A DNA stretch of 64,000 nucleotides from Paragonimus westermani (lineage: Eukaryota; Platyhelminthes; Trematoda; Plagiorchiida; Troglotrematidae), in NCBI GenBank assembly GCA_008508345.1, contig QNGE01001246.1, positions 116,715 to 180,714 of the forward strand. The letters are read 5' to 3'. The notes under the pieces were generated by a model. The model ran no database searches. It was not told the origin of the DNA and worked only from the letters and a program-made list of their open reading frames with translations. Numbering within the stretch: position 1 is the first letter of the stretch; each line of letters starts with the position of its first letter. This document shows, piece by piece, positions 49,065-60,545 of the stretch. Made by a program: the position numbers and the translations under genes.

Positions 49065-51090
49065 GGGTGTCATGAGTTATGCAAGGTTTTCGTTTGATTT
49101 AACACTTGCTGGCGTTCATACTGTCCAAAGCCGTCTGGTTAATGCACTCTTGGTGTACCATGAATTCCAAATCGGTGTGCCGCTATCTATCGTTGATTAT
49201 TCCGGGAACGTACAAGGCTTAGCATCACTGTTGATGGTGCTCCCTCCAGCACTGACGTTGTCACTTTCAGGATGTGTTTGGTTCATTGGCGAATTTTGGC
49301 AGGCCTTATTTGTTGTTTAATGTACATTAAGTTGAAGAGGATGAAGGTGAATAATTGGCTAGAGACATGCCGTGCTCAATCCCACCTGCCGGGACAATGC
49401 GTTGTCTACATGGCTCGTGTGAGTTCTCTGAGCAACATATTGTTCAAATTTCTTGGTGAATTCTCCTGTGAAAGCCTTATCCGTCCACGATGTAAGGAAG
49501 GTTTCCTCTGTTCTAGCAAAGCCCCTCACGACCGTTGAGTTGAAAGTGTGCATAACATTATTGAAGCCGCCAAATCATGAGTTACCTTCAGACCAAGAAA
49601 CTATATGTGACACTCCAAGAACATGCTCCATGAAGACGCTTCCAAGTGGCCCATAGGGTCATGCTGGACTCCACAATTACCCACAATATATGTATACAAA
49701 GCACAAGCTTAAGAACAGTGGCCCATTTACCCTGCAAGCCAAGGTTGACGACCTACCTGTTTTTGATTGTCCACGCGTTGGGATGTGGCCTATTCTTGGC
49801 CGCATTTTTCGGTCGTTCAGTAGTTGTCTCCTAGTGATTTGTTCTTACCGTATTCGTGGTTGTCCGGAGCTTTCAGGCCTATATACTGGCGAATTTGTCG
49901 CAGAGGCCAAGGACATTTGGAAGAGCTGGGCTCACTGAAGTGGGCTCAGAGTAGCTGTATTTGTGACGCTATATATTCAGTAATGATTGACACACCTTCT
50001 CGTTGTTTCATGCGTAACTTCAAGGCTCAAACCGTTTACCATGACTTTGACAAGCTCTCACAGAGAGTTGTATACCATGAAAGTAGAAAAACGATCTGCC
50101 TGGTGTCCGCGGAGTGATAGGGTTCGATTCCAGTTATCGGATACAAGGTGACCATGCACAAAATATCGGTTCATCTCCTCCAGTTGCACTGCCCGTTAAC
50201 GCGATATCACAATTACTCCTCGAATTCACGCACACAGTGTTTCTGAACGTAGCTAAGAGTTTGAGTCAGCTGCGGCATTCTTCCAATGCCATTCGTGGCG
50301 TTCGTCTTCCAGCACGCATGCAGAGGGCCATCGATGTCAACTTGCTCAAGTACTTCACGAAGGATTTTCCCTGAGAATATTGTTTCTCTTTGGCCTGAGA
50401 TGAAGGAGGCCAACTAATGCAGGTAGTCCCTCTTATGTTTGAGACTGGTTGTTTTGAAAAAGTGGTTACGAGCCGATTGCCAGGGAACCTTTCCGAAATC
50501 ATTTTTATCCCTAAGTATTTTTCCTCACCTTACATACTGAACGCTGATCCACGTTACCCGCTGTATTATTTTGAACTTCATTAATCAGTTTACCTTCCAT
50601 ATGGTCACAACAGGGTTTTGTTTAGCATACATGGCTGATCTTACTTGTTTGGTCGTTTCCATTTGAAAGCCTATGAAAGGGCCGAAGTCGCCGGAAGTAC
50701 AGTTGCACAACCGTGTGCACGAACGCTTGATCTCTGTGAAGACAGAAGATGCAAGAAAGCATCTTCTTGTAGGAACAAAATAATTTCAAGTAGCAAACCA
50801 AATAACCGTTTTTGTTCACAAACGACAAGCACAAAACAGACGAAGCTCACAATCGACATTTTATACGTGTCTGCGAGATTTGTAACCAACGGATTTCTTC
50901 CTCTCTTCCCTGTATCCGTCGGGTGAAGCCACTTTCAGCTGTCACAAGTGCTAAGGGCAATGTCGACGAAGAACTGAACGGTGACTTGTACAGTGAGGAG
51001 GTTTACAAGGAGTTCTTAAATGATGGTCATGATGTAAGATATCCGCACCAAATGTAGTACGAATAAAGTGGAATAGTTTGGGCGTCGTGG
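49065..51090. other. Unresolved region, possible remains of pol
   Basis: Several plus frames (49072-49320, 49690-49938, 50114-50374) are open but I cannot place reverse transcriptase or integrase motifs in them. A B-box-like segment lies within this region at about 50118-50131. Confidence 0.4.
50055..50145 (+). repeat. Possible tRNA-derived SINE fragment
   Basis: GGGTTCGATTCCAG (about 50118-50131) is a good RNA polymerase III B box. The upstream CTCACAGAGAGTTG resembles the CTCAGAGAGCTGG part of the SINE head at 7105-7120, at a somewhat larger distance. No hammerhead core follows. Confidence 0.35.
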
Positions 51091-51155
51091 TTAACATGTT
51101 ATTGATAAACAGATCGGGAATAACACAACGTTTTGAGCAAGTTGTAATACTCTAC

Positions 51156-51185
51156 GTTTCAACCACCTCGGGTGGCCTTCCTCAG
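51156..51185 (-). ncRNA. Hammerhead-like core in PLE 2 left arm
   Basis: On the minus strand CTGAGGA (51185-51179) fits the conserved CUGANGA, followed by a seven-pair helix II (GGCCACC with GGTGGTT, two G-U pairs, loop CGA) and GAAAC (51160-51156). Helices I and III are not convincing: a CGT...ACG pairing and AACAC/GTGTT with a two-base bulge are possible. It may be a decayed or structurally different ribozyme. The right arm keeps GAAAC but not the CUGANGA part. Confidence 0.45.
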
Positions 51186-51225
51186 GAGTGTTTTAATCAA
51201 AATCACCTTGACAAAGGAACAGAGA

Positions 51226-52395
51226 TCACATGGGATTTGCCGTGGTTAGGTCAATTTGTGGTGCATCTGACCGGATTGGTCTAATCCTTTGCCCACTAAG
51301 TGGGGGTGAGACAGATGTAGATAAGACGCGTCCGTGTATGGTGCTGTTCATCCATCCACGCCACACTGCAGACAGGGGTTTGCTATCATTGCGATTAACA
51401 CAAGCGTGCTGTGTGTAAATGGTGAAAGCTTCAGCACAGCACCGCTCCGCATAGGAAGCTAGACCCTTGTGAATCACTCGAGCTTGATCGAAACCTACGT
51501 TGTGATTCTCTGACAGTGCATGTAGTGCGGTGGCCGAATCCTTCTCTAGCCTCTGAAAGTGATATGCTTGTTTTGGAGGAAACCTTGTGTGCCTATTGTG
51601 TTCGGCAACACGTACTTTCAGTTGTCTACTTGTCTCTCCAATGTGGCTGGCGTTGCAGTCACCGCATTCGATTTCGTAAACGCATTCTGTCTGGTCGCCC
51701 ATAGAAATTGGATCCTTAGGGTGTGTTACCAGTCGTTGTAAGGTATTGTCTAACCGAAATACAGTCCGGATAGCGTACTCAGACATAATGGAGCGGAGTT
51801 TTTCAGATGTTTGTTCACGATACGGTATTTACACAGTAGACTTGATAGTTCTGGTCTTTTTGGTCTCTTCCTCAGTGGACATGCGCTTAATTGTGTTCTC
51901 GATAAATGCGCTCGGATAGTGATTAGCGGCTAGCATTTCTTTGATATGAGAAATCTCTGTTGTTCTGGAGAGCTCAGTGGTGCAGATCTTGTTAGCTCTG
52001 TTGACGAGTGATTTGATGACTGCTCTCTTCATACCGATCGGATGGGACGAGTTGAAGTTGAGATAACGGCCAGAGTGGGTTGGTTTGCGGTACACTGAAA
52101 CCTGAAATCTCTGTTGCTCGTCAACTTTGACAAGGCAGTCTAGAAAATTCAGTGAGCGCTCATCGGTTTCAGTTTCCAATGTGAAGACTATGCCGTTGCA
52201 TTTTGAGTTAAGAAACTGTAGGAATTGGTCGCGAGCAGTCTGTTTCATGACTACGAATGTGTCATCTACATACCGCCACCAAATTCGCAGAGGGCAAGTA
52301 AATTCACTCATAGCTTGTGTTCCCAGGTATTCTAGGAATAGGTTGGCTACCACAGGTGCAACTGGAGGTGGTTGAAACGTAGAGTATTACAACTT
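51226..52395 (-). pseudogene. Penelope-like reverse transcriptase and GIY-YIG endonuclease, interrupted
   Basis: The first part (52395 to 51829) holds PVAPVVANLFLEYL, the intact catalytic RYVDDTFVVM, SLNFLDCLVKV and VYRKPTHSGRYLNFNSSHP. A stop at 51831-51829 ends it. The second frame (51786 to 51226) is downstream and encodes the nuclease: VYEIECGDCNASHIGETSR and RVAEHNRH, the Penelope version of GIY-YIG with paired cysteines. The two frames are in different registers, so a frameshift or small deletion lies between 51829 and 51786. Unlike PLE 1, the YVDD aspartates are kept. Confidence 0.85.
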
Positions 52396-52645
52396 GTTCA
52401 AAACGTTGTGTTATTCCCAAGCTGTTCATCGATGCTCATGGTGGTTTAGCAATATTATTCACATTCAGATTTAGATTCTCAGAATGGGGTTGTCGAGCAG
52501 GGTCGAGAAGGTGAAGATAAAGCTGTTTTCCTTTGTTCGTCTCCAGTCGTGGTGATCACTATTATAATTGTTCTCCTTTCGCGGAGTCGTGTCCTTGAGA
52601 TTATTTATCGGAGGCCTACGGTTGACATGTACATAAGGAAGACAC

Positions 52646-54145
52646 GTGACTATGTTTGTTAAATCATTGGCGATGAATATAAACTCTCTGGAGACGAACC
52701 GGAGCCGCCGCACCACTGTCATCAAATTTTCTCGCGCAGAATCTTACTCTAATCCTTCAAGAGATGCCGTTTCCTCAAATCGAAACTATCCTCAGGAAAG
52801 TGAGGGGAATCGTGAAACTTTTCGTCATGAGACAGACCCGTTTGAAAATCTAGGCGCCGACACACAGAAGCTAACATCACAATTGTGGGAACTCATACGT
52901 TCGAGAAGGTGAGCTTTTTAAGACTGCAGTCTGGAACTGGGAAATGCAAAGGAAAGCAAGAAGAGGAAATCAAGGGAAGTCACGAACAGGTACGGTTTGT
53001 TTTTGGTTCATGGTAATATTTAAGGTGGGTCTAGGTTAACTTACCATTTGCAAGCACTTCTGATCCGGTATAATACTACCTCTCTTTTACTGATTCTTCA
53101 TGTTGACTTGAGTGGCTTGGAGTATTCGCCGCAAGATGAAGTTTGATGTTGTCGTGAACCACTATTACTGTCACAGTAAACCAGTACCCATGCAATAAGT
53201 TACTGCAACGACCGAAAACTACTGATGGAAATGACTTCTCTTATCTCACTGTTCTTTCACATTCACTATTAATCACGAAATGACACACTGCAAACGCTAC
53301 TGTTTTTATTTTAAAAACAGAATTGACCTGTCTGTGCAATATGAGTACGCACATCTCCCTGGTAAACCTGTATCACCGTTTTCTCTACAACTATGTTCTG
53401 CAATGAGGAAAGCATGATTGCACATCACCTGAAGGACGCGAACCGGAATGTCCGACGGGGAACAACTGATAAAACTGCACCGCTGAAAAGTTCAACAGGG
53501 GAGGAGAACTATCCAGAAGGAAGCCCAGAGGAAGCAACCATCGAAAATACGGAATTAAAAATAAGGACCAGAATTTATAATTACGTGTAAGAAAGATAAT
53601 TAATCCCAGGGAAAACATTTTAGGTTCATCCCACCACTCCATATGCTGACGACTGTGAACGCGAAGCATTGATTACGTTGCACATTCACCACAGTTAGTT
53701 TGACAGTGTGCCGTGTAAAGGTTTATGGTGCGCTTCGCACGGAAGGTTGATTTTGGACATTTGGAAGTCCTGTCTGTCATAAGTCCTGTTGGTTCACGTT
53801 ATCGAGTTACACGTCGATGACGCTTGAAACAAAAGCATTGATTTGGATCCAACATTTATTGGAAAACTTGCCCAATTTCAGGTACCACCTAGTGGCTTGT
53901 TGATTCTAACCAGAATCAAGTAAAATTTCATGTGGATCGCGACAAGTAAAACCGAGAGTACGGTGGCAGGGGTCCGCCGGACGGCTGAAACCACCAAAAT
54001 TCGACACTCGACCCTGCGCGTTAACCACCCGTCTAACCGTCCACAACCGGTTGTTTCCATACCGTCAACCTTAACTGCTCCTTGCCCATTCCGATCGGTC
54101 GAACTGTCGTACTGTAGATCCTTTATATATGTCTTCACGTACTGA
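52646..54145 (+). CDS. Candidate five-exon gene of unknown function with ultra-short introns
   Basis: I do not recognise the product. The model joins 52646-52908, 52930-52989, 53413-53584, 53882-53919 and 53947-54145: 732 nt, 243 residues, stop-free to TGA at 54143. Phases agree at all four junctions, and all introns are GT-AG. Introns 1 and 4 would be only 21 and 27 nt, while introns 2 and 3 are about 420 and 300 nt. The product is polar, rich in Ser, Thr, Arg and Glu; visible stretches include ADTQKLTSQLWELIRSR at the end of exon 1, a basic KESKKRKSR patch in exon 2 and acidic GEENYPEGSPEE in exon 3. It has no signal peptide and probably no transmembrane segment. A second in-frame ATG is at 52673. 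The acceptor of exon 3 (gaaag) is weak, and the 21-nt intron is below sizes normally accepted. Confidence 0.4.
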
Positions 54146-54614
54146 TCACATTAAATTCTGGTCGAACATTTTACCCACTGATACATGTAGCATACTCTGA
54201 AGTAACATTACGAACTCCTGTTTGAATGTGTCCTTTTTTAAATATTTTCCACCGCCTCATTGAGTTGCTTACGCTACCGCATTGATGACTGAGATGAAAA
54301 TTACCCGCAGGAAGTGAAATCTGCCGTTAGACGGCGGTAAAGTGAGAAATCATTGATCAATAGACGATATTTCCGTGGTATCGCCCAGGAATGTGAAAGT
54401 CATCGATTTCCATGATAGAGAGCATCAGGAGTGTTGAAAAAAGATTTGTTTTAGTCGACCGTAAATCAGTTTGTTTTTCATTTGACGCCGAGATCAAATT
54501 TAGCGATGGTAGGTGCTGTGACGGTATAAATGTTGTATCTTGTGAAGATTTTTTCCACGTATGATTAATATTTGACCGAGGTTATCTTATATTCCATTTT
54601 AAGTTATGTTATTT

Positions 54615-56817
54615 ACAGGGCTTCAAAGATGTCTTTGAGGATCGCGAAATTGCTGGCTTCAGCGAGTTCAAAAGTTGCTTAGATAGGTACATGAAGGATC
54701 AAAACGTTCTGTATGTGCTTGGTTCAAGTAAGAAATAAGGCAGTGGACTCTTGAAGTATGATCATGTGAGTGTGATTGCCGTTGAGTTTACCTGTTAGAT
54801 GGCGTTCCGTTTTATAGAACACAGGCGACGTAAGAGAGAAAGCCGTGGGGTACGACGTGCTTAGTGAGATCAGTTCACATAATTCCCATTGCACGGTTCC
54901 CGCGATACATGCTGCCAATCACGCTTTAGCGTGGTTAAGAGGAATACCGTGTTGGTTGTTAGCTCTTTCACGTTGGAGCACAACCACGACCTAACTGTCT
55001 TGCTGTACGATGCACATCCAAGGATTCGTGAGCTCACAGACAGTGAAGTGAACAACTCGAGACATCTTTTTGAGTACAACACGCCAACTGCTGAGTTGAA
55101 GCAGTATGCTGCGGATGTTTATGGCAAGTATATAACTACCATGGATATTTGCAACGTTTGTCATCGGTTGAAACCGCCAGTGATAAGTAAGTGGGTTGGT
55201 GCGCACTAATGTAGCAGAAAATCTGCTACAAATCCTGGATCATATAGAGAAAAACGGCGTGCTGCGTGTCATCAGAGACGACAACAATAGGTACACGCAC
55301 ATGTTTTGCACGCAGAGAGCAAGTGCAGTTATTCAGACGGTTCCCTGACGTGGTAAACGTCGATGCCACTCATGGGACCAACCACCACAAGTAGGCCCTC
55401 CATCACTCCGCATTGGCCGCTGTAGCCTAAAGCTGTATCAGTTCCTCGTTACAGACGGCATGGGCCATGGACGACCCGTAATGTACGCCTATGTACGAAG
55501 TGAGAAATACGCATCTCTGCGTCATTTGTTCGAAACATTCCGGGAGGTTATGAGGGAACACATACGTGTGAGAACGTTTGTGATGGATAAAATGGCGGCC
55601 CAAATGCGAGCAGCACGAGTAGTCTTTGGATGCGACATTATGTTATGTTACTTCCATGTTCGTGATGCTGTGAGGAAACATGTAATTTGTTGTAAGAAAC
55701 CTTATAATCACCATACAGACGAATTCATTCAGAAGCCGGTATTTGTTTCATCGCATGGCTACTTGCAACAACTCTGAAGAGTGAGTGATCACCTTTGTCT
55801 ATTCATTTCTGAGGCTTAACCGGGATGTTGCAATGATCCCTGCTGTGCTTCGAACGGTTGGAAGAGTTCTAGGTAATCGTACTTTGTTCAACATTATTTG
55901 GCAGCTTCGAGTTAGTCATGAGGGCACACAGTATACAGTAAACATCAGTGGTGGCACGTGCGAGTGCGGTTTCTATATGTCTATGTGATTACCTCGTATT
56001 CGCATGCTGTCCGTATTCAAAAAGCACTTCTATCCATACAGTACGTTGTTGTTAACTATGACCGCATTTGCTCTAGGCCGCTTCCCAATCCATCGACGAT
56101 GGCTCGCTGAATACAATCTACCCAAAAGTAGTATGCTCCGCCGAGAGGTGGCGGTGGCCGGCAGCGATACATTTCAGCTGGATTACAAAATGTTGCATCA
56201 CGGGTTAGCCAAGCTGCACGATGTAAACCCCCGGACAGGAAGCCGCGTTTTCAGGACTATCATAGCTTTCACACACCAGTCCATTGAAACGGCTAAGGCG
56301 ACCTCACCACACACAGACTTCCCCCTTCTTCCGTCGTGCAATGCAAAACAGCCAAGGTGGGAGAATAATGTTCACATGGGGGTGCCCTGTGGATATTGTG
56401 GTAACCCCGTTAATACGTATGATTATCGGTACGATGAGGACCAATTATTTTTCCATGTGGAGTGCATGAATAATGCTGACATATCGCACTGCTAATTCTG
56501 CACAGGGCAGTTACAACCTCCCTTGCCAGGTAAGTTATGATATCGTTAACTATGCATGTTCAGTTGCACCGACCTCAAACACGGTACCAACTCCGACGTT
56601 GAAACGAAAACACAGACCGTGTGCAGCTCCAGTATTCATTGATGATACATCTGAAGATGAGTTTCGCGTTGTTCCCCAACGCAAGCGGGTCCAAGTGAAC
56701 GTGTTCGCAAATGACAACACAGACGTCACCGGCAAACGTAAGTGATACCTCACTTAACATGTTACATACGGTTTAACTGTAGACCAGCATGCACAGCAAG
56801 AGAAGGACTTCTACTGA
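54615..56817 (+). mobile_element. MULE-type DNA transposon relic, copy 1
   Basis: This degenerate transposase reads from an N-terminal zinc-binding domain to a C-terminal Cys-rich end on the plus strand. A second, shorter relative follows at 57935-58930 in the same orientation. No terminal inverted repeats or target duplications were found. Small introns appear to be part of the original gene: 55187-55214 (28 nt) and 56738-56782 (45 nt). Confidence 0.75.
54615..56817 (+). pseudogene. MULE transposase with FLYWCH/WRKY-type and SWIM zinc domains
   Basis: Order along the plus strand: a coiled N-terminal piece (EDREIAGFSEFK, about 54633-54668); a C...HNH zinc domain ending VVSSFTLEHNHDL (about 54955-54993); a 28-nt GT-AG intron (55187-55214) whose removal keeps the frame into ENLLQILDHIEKNG; then the catalytic core. 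The first acidic residue lies in FPDVVNVDATHGTN (about 55341-55382, after a frameshift), the second in FVMDKMAAQMRAARVV (about 55578-55625), followed by MLCYFHVRDAV. A SWIM-like CEC...LPRIR block (about 55960-56005) is interrupted by a stop, and GYCGNP...HVEC (about 56392-56465) is a further Cys/His cluster. Transposases of this kind cut and paste DNA with a DDE site. Several stops make it inactive. Confidence 0.75.
55187..55214 (+). other. 28-nt intron in MULE transposase relic
   Basis: GTAAGT at the 5' end, CACTAAT as a branch-like site and TAG at the 3' end occur within 28 bases. Unspliced, the frame stops at 55207; spliced, the codons ATA A|CA GAA AAT continue the transposase for 44 further codons. 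Confidence 0.65.
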
Positions 56818-56936
56818 AGCGGCACAGAAAGCATGCAGCCTTCTTGATTTCTGACGGAATAACCTAGATTATGATAACATGTACATAAAATAAACGTATT
56901 TTGATATTTCAGTATCATGATGTTCTCACTGGAGGT

Positions 56937-57030
56937 TGCACGTAGGCTGACCGTCGAGCATAGACGCCAGTGTATCCAACCATAGGTCGTGACGTTGTGA
57001 CTATAGGGTGCAGGTAGGCTGACGGTCGAA
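56937..57030 (+). repeat. Direct repeat of a 21-bp block
   Basis: TGCACGTAGGCTGACCGTCGA (about 56937) returns about 72 bases later as TGCAGGTAGGCTGACGGTCGA with two differences. It lies just downstream of MULE copy 1 and may be a subterminal repeat of the transposon. Confidence 0.6.
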
Positions 57031-57034
57031 GTGT

Positions 57035-57930
57035 TAACCCCGAATGGTTCATGCAGTACAGTACCTCATTTCTCGTTGAACTGCCTTGTTTTCATTGAGA
57101 CACGTGATATTACATCTTCTTGTTGATAACGTAACTGAAAATGGTTACATATTTTCCGGTTAACTTAAGGCCAAAGCAGCTTACGCCGATTACGGTGAGA
57201 AATATCTACTCTAAGCAGATTACGCCGGGTTTCGCCCGCATTATGTTTAGAAGTCATCAGCTGCGGCCTCATCTACTTACCCACGACGCCTCTAATTTTC
57301 AGTGGTTTCCCATCGCACGTGGGGATGATCATTATTACCCAAACTTATAAACTGTCGGCACCTATTTCAAGGAATATCGAATGAAGTCTTTGAAAAAATG
57401 GCTTACAAGTTGTACGGTGCATGTTTATTAATCATTGGTTCCTTATCCCCTTTATCAATCAGATCGCAAAACTTCAGCTATCTCGTCGCTGTTAATTTAG
57501 CGCAAATCCTTGGCGTCCTTGATAAACATCGTTTGCGCATTAAAACAAACGAATTCTCACAGTACAATAGGCATATTCTATAATTTCCTGAATATTCCGT
57601 CCACAATTACTCCCATGATATTCCAAACCCGCGTATTTACGGTGAACTAGCTACAACATATACTCCCTGCGGATAAATTTCAACGGTGACTGACATGAAT
57701 GCTAGTCGTAGACCGTGATTTTCTCAGTTATCGTCGGCGGAAAATTACTACACCGCATATTCCGGTTTGTTGGCTTGATACATGGTACAGAAATGAAAAT
57801 CATAGATGTCTGTCATGGGCTCACATTTGTTTATTTTAACTAACCGTTAATTGAGAACGATCTTGTCGGGTCTTATTCGAATATCGGTACGACTGCTGTT
57901 GTAGTTGCTTGCGTGTGGAAAATTAAATTG
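57035..57930. other. Spacer between the two MULE relics
   Basis: Frames at 57141-57350 and 57398-57583 are open without motifs. Near 57170-57235 the block AAGCAG(C/A)TTACGCCG occurs twice. No gene is supported. Confidence 0.5.
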
Positions 57931-57934
57931 CTTC

Positions 57935-58930
57935 AGAGTTTTCCGCATGTTGTGAATGTGGATCCCACCCACAGGACAAACAGGCAAAGTATGTCGTTGA
58001 ACGTTTTCTCATGTTTACGAAGGTGGAAGTGACACCAGCTCCCAGTAACAGATGGTATGGGACACGGCCCACCAGTGATGTGCGGGTACGTTCTTAGTGA
58101 GGAGTATGCTTCGCTACGTAGGCTGTTCGAAATTTTTCGGGACTTCATGGAAGGGCAGATTTCAGTGAAGAGGTTTGCGATGGACAAGATGACTATGCAA
58201 ATGAGGGCAGCCCGTGTGGTGTTCGGCTGCGACATCATGTTGTGTTACTTCCATGTTAGTAACGCCGTTCGCCGGCGTGTAGACGGATGAAATTCGTTTG
58301 TCATGTTCGTTCAAGAACAAACTCTTTTCACAGTTGTTATCTGTTCAAATTACTGACTACGTAAGACGGTGAGGAAGAGTAAGTTGTATTATTACACCGT
58401 ATGCCGTAAGTTCAAACGTGACTTGAATATCACCCGCCGAACGGATAGGATGTTTATGGATTATTTGTTGTGTCATTAGCTGTACATCAAGCCCAAGTGG
58501 GCCATCAATGCGCAGAGCGATGTCGTTCACCTCAGCAGTCGCACAAATAACATGTTGGAGAATGCCAACGGACGGTTAAAAAGGAGCAAGGAGTAGCTGA
58601 GTGCAATGTAAGTGGTTCTGTAGCAATCACCTCGAACGTTGCAGTTTCGTGTGCAACAGGATGGCGACGTCTTCGTCGTCGATGGCATGCACGATAATTG
58701 TGTTCTTGTTTTACCGTTCAGTGTGGCTTCCATCCATGCGTATTCCGTCGGTGTTTCAGAAACATTTCTACCTCAACAGTCAGTTTTTCTGCAGTGTCTA
58801 TCTCCGTCAACAAAGGTGACGCACTCAGTCATGAGCGGAGGATGGCAAAGTACAGCTTGCCAATTCAACGATTGGTTGGTCCGTAGCTTCGGCCTCGTAC
58901 AGTGCTTCCCGTTCATAGTACTCGAATATT
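57935..58930 (+). pseudogene. MULE transposase relic, copy 2
   Basis: This copy starts at FPHVVNVDPTHRTN (about 57941-57982), matching the first acidic block of copy 1. MGHGPPVMCGYVLSEEYASL and FAMDKMTMQMRAARVVFGCD with MLCYFHV follow at 58057-58275. Farther on, NNMLENANGRLKRSK (about 58548-58592) supplies the third catalytic acidic residue, which I could not find in copy 1, and LPSMRIPSVFQKHFY matches the SWIM end of copy 1. The N-terminal zinc domain is missing. Stops and shifts occur throughout. Confidence 0.75.
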
Positions 58931-58934
58931 AACT

Positions 58935-60540
58935 GCTACCCTTAGCGAGCGCCCACTTAATACGCAGTCATCTTTCTAGCGGTCTACGTGACTGAGCTGA
59001 AAGGATGAATATCCAACGTCTTCCCAATAACTGAAGTTTTCAGAAAATCGGAATTATTTTAAAAACACGACTCCATACTGGAAAAACTTGAGGCACCGCA
59101 TGTACATAATTGCTACACAATCTGCTTTGTCCCAATCACTGAAACAAGTAAATACCGCCTATATCTTTTGTACCGGAATCGTTTGTTCGTTATGTCACGG
59201 ACTCCAGAAATGTGTCGTGTATTTGGACTAGAAATTGTTTCACCCCTGACCATCAGAAGTTTGACGGCTGTGTAGAAACTTAGTGCCTACCGCAAGCATT
59301 CTCTGGCACGACACTCACGAAGTATTTCTTTAACTTATTGTTCGGCATGAGACAACGAGTCCATAACATGAGGCACGGCAGTTCCTGTAATCAGACTTAC
59401 CAGCGGCGACAAATCCAGCTTTGAGAAGTTACGAGCTACGGAGGAGAATTTGAGTGAGCAGTCATGAGTTCCACCCCTGAAGCCAGAAGTAATTTGTTCC
59501 TAGGTTCTCTGTGACTTAAAAATGTTTAGATTATAATTTCCATCTGACCTGCAGTATTCCCTTACTCCTTTTCATTGACATCATTGCAATCCTAATTCTC
59601 CTGACCGGCAAATCACGAGCTCACGATTCCACAGCCTTATGTTGGCGCCAGTCCGCATAAGCTCTGAGCAAACAGATGAATCTGCATAGAGGACTTTAAC
59701 GGTCTGCTGACCGTACGAGCAGCAGGTGTCAGTGTAAACAAGCCACAACACAAGGGAGACGAGTGTAATAGAACGGCTAGCACAGCCCCGCGCTAGTCAC
59801 AACAGGGTTTCAATGTTCGCGGGAATAAGTGTGTCATTCCTGATTGCAATAACTGGAACCCTTTTGTCCTGGGGAATGTAGCTCTCAATGGTTGGGGGAG
59901 CACATATTTATTATACAGCCGCCGGTGACGTTACGATAAACACGCCGGCCCACCAACTTTGAGGGTAGAAGTTTATGGCAAAATAACCTTCAGAAGATAA
60001 TATGAATGAGTGTAGTAGTGCCAAAAAGGTGGTCAGTGCTTCCGAGTGATTTCTGGATTCTGGGGTCGCCACGGCAGATCTCGCTACTGCAATGGATCTG
60101 CACAAAATGAACTCTAAGATACACAACATGAATAGGGGAAAACAAGAGCAGTGGAAGTGGATGGAACTGACACAGTGTTGTTCGTGATAGTGCGTAGGCT
60201 TATAGTTCCAGCAGGCCAAAGGAGAGTAATTTTAGTGGCCAGAACCTAGTCTTGCTGATCCAAACGACACATAGCGGAGACAGAAATCGAGGTAGCTAGC
60301 TTCGTAATTACGCAAAAATGGAAAATTTTTCCCGTTAGTCTTTACTTTCCAAGAACCCGGTGCGTAGATTTTAGTGAGGGGAAGGGGAAAACCGACACGT
60401 TGTCATCAAGAAAAAGCTTTTTCCACGATTACTTTTTCCATCGCGAAGGGCAAACATATATTTATTAGAATCAAGGTGTACAAAACTGAAAACTTGTTGA
60501 AAACTGAACGCCACACAAGCCTCGCCTCAGATCAACGTAC
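58935..60540. other. No supported gene
   Basis: Only short frames; the minus frame 59911-60219 has no motif. The 3' end and terminal repeat of MULE copy 2 should be in the first few hundred bases but were not recognised. Confidence 0.5.
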
Positions 60541-60545
60541 CACCT

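Larger units (their letters stand above)
51095..52446 (-). mobile_element. Penelope-like retroelement bracketed by inverted repeats (PLE 2)
   Basis: Minus-strand reverse transcriptase and GIY-YIG nuclease are enclosed by inverted repeats. The arm cores 51116-51168 and 52366-52418 match at 52 of 53 positions, and weaker similarity extends to about 51095 and 52446. The coding part begins at APVVANLF, a decayed form of the same GSPLxPVxAN block where PLE 1 is cut. The left arm continues inward into a hammerhead-like core (51156-51185). The high arm identity suggests a younger insertion than PLE 1, or gene conversion between the arms. The truncated reverse transcriptase and an interruption before the nuclease frame show the copy is inactive. 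Confidence 0.8.

Noticed and set aside
49690..49938. Open frame with DLPVF...PILGR, like the protease-RT linker of K02A2.6-type elements
   Set aside because: The similarity is limited to a few residues, with no catalytic motif; left inside the unresolved region.
56530..56563. 34-nt GTAAGT...TTCAG interval near the MULE 3' end
   Set aside because: Splicing it would shift the frame into an early stop, while the unspliced frame stays open to 56745.
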